A stretch of 64,000 nt of DNA, from the NCBI GenBank assembly GCA_963693315.1, contig OY856186.1, positions 129,129,143-129,193,142 of the forward strand. Reading direction: 5' to 3'. This document shows, in pieces, positions 56,671 to 64,000 of the stretch (positions are counted from its first letter, which is position 1; each line of letters opens with the position of its first letter). The translations under genes were made by a program, and so were the position numbers. The notes under the pieces are model-generated. The model saw only the letters and a list, made by a program, of their open reading frames with translations, was not told the DNA's origin and searched no databases. This DNA is from Diogma glabrata. Lineage: Eukaryota > Arthropoda > Insecta > Diptera > Cylindrotomidae.

Positions 56671-56884
56671 TTAATTTGTAAATAAAATAATTTTGTTTTA
56701 TTCATTCATATTTGTTTTCAATTTAAATTACTTCATTTTAGAGAAAAGCGTCTTCGTTTTTTTCTATGGTGCATCTTTTTTCATCCACCCAATGAAATAT
56801 AATATTTTAATTGTAATAGATTCATTTTAGAGTTTTTTTTTATTTACTAGGAGTTATTTTATTAAATGTTAGTTACATTATATT

Positions 56885-57645
56885 GTATATATATAATACA
56901 AAACAATAATTAATTCTTCAAAATTAAACAATTCATATAGTCATATAAAAATTGTCGTTAACAAATAGTATATTATGCTACGATCATGTAATGACGGTTA
57001 TTAATACACGAGCATTAACCGGGATACGAAACGAGCCATACGCGAGTTTTGTATGGTATATGCGAGTGTTTAATAACCATTACATGAAAGTGGCATACGC
57101 TATTTTTTCTACACCCGGTAAATAACGAAGAACGAAAATTTCAAATTTCAAAGTTCAATTTTTTTTCCCATACGAAAAATTCAACAAACGTCAAATGCAT
57201 AGCATGTTTGATTGAAAAACTATGGGTTTTCTATTGATTAAAAATCTGTATCGTAATAAAATCTGTATCGAAATGAATATCATTATAAAACGGATTTTGG
57301 TCATATAAGTGTATTTTTATAGTACGGGACGGGTGTAGAAAAACGTTTATTTTTTAAATTTTCTTTGTTGATATTATGTTGAATTCTTTTCACCCTAATC
57401 CATAAAAAAAATTGATGTAAATCAAAAATTTTGTTCTTTTCACCCAAAAACATCAATTTTTTTTCCGATTTACATCAAAAAAAAAAAGTGTATTTTTTCG
57501 TAAATTTTTTTGACATTACTAATATCAACAAAGTTAATTTAAAAAATAAACGCTTTCTTAACGACAATTTTTATATAACTATGAATTGTTTAATTTTGAA
57601 GAATTAATAATTGTGTTTTGTATTATATATATATTAAGGTGACCA
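56885..57645. mobile_element. Foldback DNA element, ~760 bp
   Basis: The outer arms (about 56890-56970 and 57560-57640) share AACAATTCATA, AAAAATTGTCGTTAA and TTAATTCTTCAAAATTAAAC in inverted orientation. Inside are two further hairpins: 56983-57090 (CATGTAATGACGGTTATTAA and its complement) and 57395-57490 (ATTGATGTAAATC / GATTTACATCAA). Flanked by TA-rich sequence. Confidence 0.7.
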
Positions 57646-57649
57646 ACCG

Positions 57650-57715
57650 TCCTCCTTTAGGGAGGACAGTCCTCCTTTTGTAGGTTCCTTGAAAACTGTC
57701 CTCCTTTTCAATATT
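57650..57715. repeat. Fragment related to the 32119-32678 MITE
   Basis: Repeats of GTCCTCCTTT (GACCAACCGTCCTCCTTTAG) as in 32140-32190. The other end was not found. Confidence 0.4.
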
Positions 57716-57829
57716 TTAAATCTAAATTGTTCAGAGAAGTTTTTATTAGTACACAGCCATGAATTTAATGTATTATATTTTTACTGTTTTCTTCCATTAT
57801 GTTTATCTTGCCAATTCTAGACCTCACAG

Positions 57830-58090
57830 CACACACATCTTTGATGATCCGTAAAAAATTAATGATCAGGGTTAGGAAGTTTTTATGTTCGGAACTATTG
57901 CCATCTGACTACCATTTATTTCGGTCTCTGCAAAACGCCTACGATGAAAAAAAGTTATCGACAGAAGACCCACCGAAAATCACTTGCCCAAGTTTTTTTG
58001 TGCTTCACAGAAGTACAACACCGATGGAATCATGAAACTATCCATAAAATGACAAAAGGTTGTAAATATAATAATTAGTGGCACATATAT
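57830..58090 (+). pseudogene. Degraded mariner transposase C-terminus (mauritiana-like)
   Basis: LPSDYHLFRSLQNAYDEKKL reads like the region after the third catalytic aspartate in mauritiana-type mariner transposases. After frameshifts come DGIMKLS and QKVV, as in the family C-terminus (GIM.LP..WQKV). It is distinct from the intact irritans-type mariner at 62198. No TIR was identified. Confidence 0.7.
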
Positions 58091-58194
58091 ATGTACTTGA
58101 CTAAAATTGATTTGAATAAAATAAAATTCGGTTTAATATATAATTAATAATAATTTTTCGGTTATATGATTTTCGGTGATGTGATGTGATGTTT

Positions 58195-58595
58195 GGGTAG
58201 CGAAAATCCGAAATTCTACGTCCACGCCGTGCTACCTGGGTAACGCTAACAGAATTAGGTTGGTGTAGTTGAGAGGGGCAGAGTAAATACTGCTTATACT
58301 CAATGATTCTGCACCATGGCGAGTCATTGGCGCCATAAAACCAATGCAACTCAAGCGTCAGTTCTCCATGTTAGGGGCGGCTTGGAGCGGGCGTCTGTCT
58401 TGGATCAAGCGGCTCGCTATATAAATGTGTAGAAAGCGTCTGTTCTCCATGTAAGGGGCGGTTTTCAGCGGGCGTCTGTCTTGGATCAAGCGGCTCGCTA
58501 TATAAACATGTAGAAAGGTTGTTTCTGGTGACCTAAAGATGCAGAACGAACCCATTCACGAAAATTTGGGTTGGACGAAGGGCTAACACTATGGT
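58195..58595 (+). pseudogene. RTE-like LINE 5' leader, 3'-truncated, with tandem monomers
   Basis: GCGAAAATCCGAAATTCTAC, GCTACCTGGGTAACGCTAAC and TGCACCATGGCGAGTCATTG match the leader at 40449. It then contains two tandem ~81-bp units (58355-58435, 58436-58516), each with TGTTCTCCATGT-like start, GGCGTCTGTCTTGGATCAAG and a CTATATAAA box. It stops at ~58590, before the endonuclease. Presence of the 5' end without the 3' end is atypical for a simple LINE insertion. Confidence 0.75.
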
Positions 58596-58685
58596 TAATA
58601 GTATCGTAACAGCTATAGTTAATAGTATCCTAGGATAGCGATGCCGCTAAAAGGTAGCGATGGACGTAAAATGATGAACGTAATA

Positions 58686-59211
58686 GAGCGATTTTCCTGT
58701 TCCGGTGTTTGCCGCAATGGCGCTGCAAATGTGGGATAAGAGAAAAAATCACAAAAATTTTATATGGAATTCCATACAAAACACAATTTGAATAATTTTA
58801 AAAGTTATCTATGAAATTTCTCATTTTACCACAATTGAACAATTTTAATTTGCTAATAAAATATTATTGACTATATATTAAGCGTAATATATAAAATATT
58901 ATTCTTAAGTTGCTTATAAAAATTGCCAAAATTTCCCTACAAAGTTGTATGAAAAATTTAACCTATTTTCGTATTTGTTTACGGACAGAAGAAAATAAAA
59001 TACTTTATATATTATGCCTAATATATAGTCAGTAATAGTTCATAAACAAATTTAAATTATTTACTTGGAGTAAAATGAGAAATTTCATAGATAGTTTTTA
59101 AAATTATTCAAGTTGTATTTTGTATGAAATCCCATATAAATGTTTTGGAATTTATTCTCTTTTCCCCTTTTGCAGCGCCATTGCGGAAAACACCGGAACA
59201 AAAAATCGCTC
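58686..59211. mobile_element. Foldback MITE family F, copy A
   Basis: ~526 bp, long imperfect inverted arms: CTGTTCCGGTGTTTGCCGCA...ATGGCGCTGCAAA at left and TTTGCAGCGCCATTGCGG...ACACCGGAACA at right. Internal arms also pair (TGAGAAATTTCAT and complement). GAGCGATTTT / AAAATCGCTC outermost. Confidence 0.85.
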
Positions 59212-59375
59212 TTCTCTATAAAGGCCCTAACGGCTGATGAAAAAGTCGATGCAGACATTGTGTCACTTAACTAATTAACGCCGTCATCTGAAAGGTGGTT
59301 CATGAACCATACACATTTAACAATAATTCGCAATTAAAAAATATTAAGGCCTTTAATCGAGATAAAAACTATCCT

Positions 59376-59736
59376 ATCGAGTATATATGAAGCGTAATAT
59401 ATAAAATGTTATTCTTAAGTCGCTCAAAAAAGAAACATGAAATTTGCAAAATTTTCCATACAAAGTTGTATGAAAAATTTAAACTATTTTCGAATTTGTT
59501 TAACGGACAGAAGAAAATAAAATATTTTATATATTATGCCTATAATATATAGTCAGTATAGTTCATAAACAAATTTAAATTATTTAGTTGGAGTAAAATG
59601 AGAAATTTCATACATATTTTTTAAAATAATTCAAAATGTGTTTTGTATGAAATTCCATATAAAATTTTTTGAATTTATTCTCTTATCCCCTCTTTGCAGC
59701 GCCATTGCGGTAAACACCGGAACAGAAAAATCACTC
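59376..59736. mobile_element. Foldback MITE family F, copy B (left arm truncated)
   Basis: Matches the middle and right arm of copy A: GCGTAATATATAAAAT, ACAAAGTTGTATGAAAAATT, GCAGCGCCATTGCGGTAAAC. It ends immediately before copy C, forming a perfect palindrome at the junction (AAATCAC / GTGATTT). Confidence 0.8.
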
Positions 59737-59742
59737 TATAAG

Positions 59743-60280
59743 GTGATTTTTCTGTTCTGGTGTTTACCGCAATGGCGCTGCAAAAGGGGGATAAGAGAAA
59801 AAATTCAAAAACTTTTATATGGGATTTCATACAAAACACAACTTGAATAATTTTAAAAATTATCTATGAAATTTCTCATTTTACCACAATTGAACAATTT
59901 TAATTTGCTTATGGAGTATTATTGACTATATTTTAAGCGTAATATATGAAATATTATTCTTAAGTCGCTCAAAAAAGAAACATAAAAATTGCCAAAATTT
60001 CCCATACAAAGTTGTATGAAAAATTTAACCTATTTTCGTATTTGTTTTACAGACAGAAGAAAAGAAAATATTTTATATATTATGCTTAATATATTGTCAA
60101 TAATACTTCATAAACAAAGTTAAACTATTTAATTGTAGTAAAATGAGAAATTTCATAGATATCTTTTAAAATTATTCAAATTGTGTTCTGTATGGAATTC
60201 CATATAATATTTTTGTGATTTTTTCTCTTATCCCCTTTTTGCAGCGCCATTACGGTAAACACCGGAACAGAAAAATCGCC
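59743..60280. mobile_element. Foldback MITE family F, copy C
   Basis: ~538 bp, both arms present: GTGATTTTTCTGTTCTGGTG and ACACCGGAACAGAAAAATCG. Similar in length to copy A. Confidence 0.85.
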
Positions 60281-60281
60281 C

Positions 60282-60913
60282 TATAGACTCTTTTCCCGAA
60301 AAAATTTTGACAACTCAAACCAGCTGTTTTAATTTGTACATGTAAAATAATCGAAATTTATTGATTTTCTTTGCAAATTTGCTTATTTTGATTGCTATTT
60401 AAAGTGTTTTAAAAGTGAATTTTTGAAAACAATAATTAATAAAATTGTTAATTGTGTGAAGTTTTGCTATGAAGTTTTTTATGTATTAGGGATACTGAAA
60501 TAATTAAAATATGGAAATTAAATCAACCTATTATTATGATTATTATTCTTTTATTTCTGTAAATTTATAAAAATTTTTTACAAAAAATTAACTATTTTAT
60601 GATTGTATGTATTTGATACTGTTAGATTTTGTAAAAAATTTTTGTAAATAAACCGAAATAAATGAATAATAATATATACCTAAAGGTTGATTAAATTTCC
60701 ATATTTTAATGCGATTTTAGTTATTACAGTATCCCTAATACATAAAAAACTTAAGAGCACAACACAATTAACAATTTAATTAATTATTGTTATGAAATAT
60801 TCACTTTTAAACACCTTAAATAGCAATCAAAATAAGAAAATTTGCAAAGAAAGCCAATAAATTTTGATTATTTTACATGAATTAATTTTAACGTTTAAGG
60901 AAAAAGGTCTATA
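60282..60913. mobile_element. Foldback MITE, ~630 bp, directly abutting family F
   Basis: Left TATAGACTCTTTTCCC and, reverse-complemented, right GTATAGACCTTTTTCC. The arms of ~290 bp share TTTGCAAATTTGCTTATTTT and TATGTATTAGGGATACTG with their complements. Non-coding. Confidence 0.8.
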
Positions 60914-61440
60914 CCCGCACTATGTAAGGGCTCAGATCTGGACCGAATACGGCTTTCCTTACTAGTGATAGGAACCGTATCAGGCACACTGAACAGGTCC
61001 TGCTCAGTAATGTAACGCCTCAAAATATCCAAACCGGATCAGGCAGCCCTACTAGAAACGGACCAGAACCGGATCATTTGAAATACATGCATTAGAAAAA
61101 TTAGAAAATTTACTACTACTTACATTAAAAAAAATATTTATAAAAATATTCTAACTTTATACTTACTATATCTATTCATAACGCAGAGAAGCGATAACTA
61201 AAGCATATGTGAAATTTCGCAAACTATGTATATCTAAAATGGATAATACTCTAGTGAATTTTAACGAAATGAAATTTATTAAAATCAAATAGGGCTCAGA
61301 TCAGGACAAATAGGGCATACCTTAATTGTAAAATCAGATATGATTCTGATCCGGCCCTGGTCCGGCATTTACTACTAGGGATGAGATAGGTTTTCGAAAT
61401 CCGGGCCGGATCAAGACAAATACGGCACGCCCTAGTAGTT
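60914..61440. mobile_element. Non-autonomous repeat family X, second copy
   Basis: Matches both halves of 29848-31200 (without its insertion). CGGATCAGG/CCGGATC words are frequent, the right end is ACGCCCTAGTAG. Ends were not mapped exactly. Confidence 0.6.
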
Positions 61441-61793
61441 GGTAGTAGGCTGGTAATGGTCGCGAGATTCGAAATATGATTTTCAGCGAGACTGTACTTT
61501 TTCTACTACTTTTTTAAAAATTATTATTAATTAGGGTTTCTAAATATCCGACTTATTTGATTATCCGGATATCGAATACATAAACAATACATTATCCGGA
61601 TAATCCGGATATCCGGATAATTAAACAATATATAAAACATGTTTTTTACTTTGCGGTATTTAAATCATTTATGTATATTTTTCGTGTATCTATATTAATT
61701 AATTTTTATACATAGTCACAAAATAACAAAAATAGTAACAAATCATAAAAAAATAAAATTATTAATAAATTTAATTAGGATTTAAATTAGACC

Positions 61794-61980
61794 TCGACTC
61801 AATTTCAAGACATTGTAATAATTAATTAATCAATGCAATAATTTTTCTAAAATATGCATTTTTATAAATGCATCAATAACTTCATTAATTTAAGTTATTG
61901 ATGCATTTATAAAAATGCATATTTTAGAAAAATTATTGCATTAGTTAATTAATTATTATAATGTCTCGAAATTGAGTCGA
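61794..61980. repeat. Near-perfect 187-bp palindrome
   Basis: Arms of ~89 bp (TCGACTCAATTTC...GATGCATCAATAACTT and complement) around a short CATTAATTT loop. The right arm contains the last codons and stop of the hAT transposase, so the left arm is an inverted copy of the 3' coding end. Mismatches are few. Confidence 0.9.
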
Positions 61981-62197
61981 TTTCTAATTTTTATCCTGGT
62001 AAGACCAGCAATTGAAAATACCCGCACCGTTGCAGTCGGTGTCGGTTTTATTGGTAATAATACGCGATTTAGAATATTTAAATTGCCCGTTCGTTTTTTA
62101 TAATTATTTAAATAAATGAAATCTTTTTTCAGCAATATGGAACTTCCTCCATTCTGCTTCTCAACATAAGTAATTAAAGCAATAGCATTCTCAACTA
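61956..62197 (-). pseudogene. hAT transposase C-terminal dimerisation domain
   Basis: On the - strand: KKRTGNLNILNRVLLPIKPT, then VFSIAGLTRIKIRNRLNFET and stop at 61956. The pattern P.....RVFS.AG.......R.RL is the hAT C-terminal dimerisation domain. It is interrupted upstream at 62197 by the mariner insertion. The ATG at 62258 that heads the open frame belongs to the mariner and is not original. Confidence 0.75.
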
Positions 62198-63489
62198 CTA
62201 GGTCATTCAATAAGTCCGTAGGATGACACATAGATGGCGTTACTAGAATTTTTTCCATATGATTTTTATTTAGTACTAACCTTCAAACGATACGTGTATA
62301 AATTTGACAGCAATCTGACTATTTATTCGTGAGTTATAGCATTTTGTGTGAAGCAACCTTTGTTTTTGAAAAAAAATGGAAAAAAGTGAATTTCGAATTT
62401 TAATAAAGCATTGCTTTTTGATGAAAAAAAATACAGTGGAAACCAAACAATGGCTTGATAAACATTATCCAAACTCTGCTCCATCGAGACAAATGGTAGA
62501 GAAGTGGATGGCTGAATTTAAATGTGGTCGTACCAGCACAAAAGATGCAGAGCGCAGTGGACGCCCAAATGAGACAGTTATTCCAGAAAACATAAAAAAA
62601 ATCCACAGATTGGTTATGAACGATCGCAAATTGAAGGTGCACGAAATAGCTGACATTGTAAAGGTAGCAGATGGTAGTGTTTTTACCATTTTACATGAAC
62701 ATTTGGGTATGCGAAAGCTCTGTGCAAATTGGGTGCCGCGTGAGCTCACAGTCGACCAAAAACAACAACGAATCGATGCTTCGGAGGAGTCTTTGGCACT
62801 GTTAAACCGCAATAAAAGGGAATTCTATCGTAGATATGTGACAATGGATGAAACATGGCTTCACAATTACACACCAGAATCCAAAAGACAGTCAGCTGAG
62901 TGGACAGCAGTCGACGAACCGAATCCAAAGCGAGCAAAGACGCAACAGTCGGCCGGTAAGGTGATGGCGTCTGTATTTTGGGATACGAACGGAATAATAT
63001 TCATCGACTATCTCCAAAAAGGAACCACCATCAACAGCGAGTATTACTGTGAACTTTTGGATCGATTGAAGGCTGAAATCGCAAAGAAACGGCCACATTT
63101 GCAAAAGAAAAAAGTGTTGTTTCACCAAGATAATGCACCGTGTCACAGATCGGTGAAAACGATGGCAAAATTGAATGAATTGGGCTTTGATTTGCTTACC
63201 CACCCACCATATTCTCCAGATTTAGCCCCCAGCGACTTTTTCCTGTTTTCAGATCTCAAGAGAATGCTTGCTGGAAAGAAATTTAAGTCCAATGATGAAG
63301 TAATCGCTGAAACTGAGGCCTATTTTGACGAGAAAGAGAAATCGTACTATAAAAGTGGTATAGAAAAGTTGGAAAATCGCTATACTCGTTGTATCGCCCT
63401 CGAAGGCAACTATGTTGAATAAAAAAATCGAGTTTTGTCAAAATGTTGTTTTTTTCTTACTTATCCTACGGACTTATTGAACGACCTGT
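62198..63489 (+). mobile_element. Apparently intact mariner element (irritans subfamily)
   Basis: 1,292 bp, TA on both sides (62196-62197 and 63490-63491). Inverted ends CTAGGTCATTCAATAAGTCC and, reverse-complemented right, ACAGGTCGTTCAATAAGTCC, continuing GTAGGAT: about 27 bp with three mismatches. The size is normal for mariner. Inserted in a hAT transposase gene in opposite orientation. Confidence 0.95.
62376..63422 (+). CDS. Mariner transposase, 348 aa, D,D34D, uninterrupted
   Basis: Starts MEKSEFRILIKHCFLMKKN, typical of irritans/Himar-type transposases. N-terminal paired helix-turn-helix region (residues 1-110; AERSGRP linker near 66, then NIKKIHRLVMNDRKLKVHEI). WVPREL motif near 124, YVTMDETWLHNYTPE with catalytic D158, HQDNAPCH with D252, and YSPDLAPSDFF with D287, giving the D,D34D spacing. 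Ends RCIALEGNYVE. Full family length and no stops. It catalyses cut-and-paste transposition at TA sites in the nucleus. The TIRs at both ends are present, so activity is possible. A slightly better-preserved set of ends would need comparison with other genomic copies. Confidence 0.95.
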   Translation: MEKSEFRILIKHCFLMKKNTVETKQWLDKHYPNSAPSRQMVEKWMAEFKCGRTSTKDAERSGRPNETVIPENIKKIHRLVMNDRKLKVHEIADIVKVADGSVFTILHEHLGMRKLCANWVPRELTVDQKQQRIDASEESLALLNRNKREFYRRYVTMDETWLHNYTPESKRQSAEWTAVDEPNPKRAKTQQSAGKVMASVFWDTNGIIFIDYLQKGTTINSEYYCELLDRLKAEIAKKRPHLQKKKVLFHQDNAPCHRSVKTMAKLNELGFDLLTHPPYSPDLAPSDFFLFSDLKRMLAGKKFKSNDEVIAETEAYFDEKEKSYYKSGIEKLENRYTRCIALEGNYVE

Positions 63490-63491
63490 TA

Positions 63492-63660
63492 CTTTCTGCA
63501 GTCACGGTTTTTTATACAAACTTCACTACTTAGACTTTCTTCATCTTCACTTTCAATATTAATTTCATTAGTAATTTCCTCAGAGTCATAATTTAGAAGT
63601 GCAGCTCTCATAAACTTTAAAAAAATAGCCAATACTTCAGATTTTATTGTTTATAAAACA
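63492..63660 (-). pseudogene. hAT transposase, part upstream of mariner
   Basis: The - strand reads KSEVLAIFLKFMRAALLNYD, then an acidic stretch (SEEITNEINIESEDEESLSS). This precedes the dimerisation region on the other side of the mariner. The N-terminal zinc finger and catalytic core are not present. Confidence 0.55.
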
Positions 63661-64000
63661 TTATTTTTTTTAAATTAATATAGCATTAAATAAATTATGG
63701 TAAAATATCTTTACATTGCAGAGAAGTGTTTCATAAAATATTCAATGATTACAGTTTTCAAAACAATAAAGTTGTAAAGAAATTTTTAAAACTTATAGTC
63801 ACTTCACTGCACTAACAAACATTGCAACGCAACTTAATATTTATTTGAATTTTGCTACGCAATTCGATTATTTTTTTTACAAAATAAAGGGTTTTTTAAT
63901 ATTCGGATAATTGCAAAAAAGTATCCGGATAATCGAATAGTCAAAATATGGTCGAATAATCCGGATAATTCGATATCCGGATATCCGGATTAGAAACCCT

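Larger units (their letters stand above)
61533..64000 (-). mobile_element. hAT element with AGGGTTTCTAA ends, hit by mariner
   Basis: Left end AGGGTTTCTAAATATCCG at 61533. The right end, reverse-complemented from the window edge (64000), is AGGGTTTCTAATCCGGATAT. Both ends carry clustered ATCCGGATA-type subterminal repeats. The transposase C-terminal half is on the - strand on both sides of the mariner. The target duplication cannot be checked because the right flank lies outside. Removing the mariner leaves ~1.18 kb, so this is a deletion derivative or heavily shortened. Confidence 0.75.

Noticed and set aside
56418..56705. 95-codon frame across the gap
   Set aside because: Made of N bases; no information.
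62400..63203. Four antisense frames across the mariner
   Set aside because: Shadows of the transposase gene without any domain.
1..64000. CRISPR array, operons or prokaryotic genes
   Set aside because: No regularly spaced identical repeats with unique spacers. Retroelements, splice signals and MADF/BESS exons show this is insect DNA.

Overview
The window is insect genomic DNA, most likely from a higher fly. It is AT-rich, has an intron of about 12 kb, carries two MADF/BESS-type genes (a family strongly expanded in Diptera), and is packed with nested transposable elements: BEL/Pao, a Ty3/gypsy-like element, Penelope-like, RTE-like and another LINE, hAT, mariner, a PIF-like candidate and many foldback MITEs. 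No tRNA, rRNA or CRISPR was recognised. The species assignment is inference.

Region 1 (1-21.4 kb) is a tower of insertions in one decayed BEL/Pao copy on the + strand, whose pieces lie at 1-1270, 9914-10334, 20041-20271 and 20936-21360. First, a young BEL/Pao element on the - strand (1271-9913) sits in it, with a GTTAT target duplication, two 469-bp LTRs that differ at one position as read, and an uninterrupted 1730-aa gag-pol frame. This young element carries a Penelope-like insertion (7059-8836) in its leader, built as a large inverted repeat. Second, a 9.7-kb hAT-like element (10335-20032) interrupts the old integrase. It has near-identical 8-bp flanks and CAG(T/G)GGCGTCA ends, and it contains a minisatellite, a ~300-bp-spaced repeat, and a TA-flanked DNA element (12399-15831) that itself contains a dead RTE-like LINE.

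Region 2 (21.4-39.1 kb) holds the probable host genes. A terminal exon of one MADF/BESS gene lies at 23196-23998. A second gene has exon 1 at 26162-26309 and its terminal exon at 38569-39095, with matching splice phase. The intron between them holds a LINE 3' end, a candidate PIF/Harbinger derivative, several MITEs, and an internally deleted gypsy-like element (33395-38195) whose gag is split by a hAT-like MITE.

Region 3 (34412-55173) is a direct tandem duplication with a 10,381-bp unit. I found one substitution between the copies (35693 G, 46074 T). It duplicates the gypsy-like gag and protease, one LTR, the MADF/BESS terminal exon, and an RTE-like LINE that carries a precisely inserted 1,145-bp TA-duplicating MITE. 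It is either a very recent duplication or an assembly artefact. A 200-bp run of N follows at 56471-56670.

Region 4 (55.2-64 kb) is almost all repeats: a mauritiana-like mariner remnant, RTE 5' leader monomers, three copies of a ~530-bp foldback family, other foldbacks, and a hAT element with an AGGGTTTCTAA end that runs to the window edge. Inside that hAT is an apparently intact irritans-type mariner (62198-63489, 348-aa D,D34D transposase). The genes do not form an operon or pathway. The interest lies in insertion order, possible mobility, the duplication, and repeated hammerhead-like motifs next to Penelope-like 3' ends.
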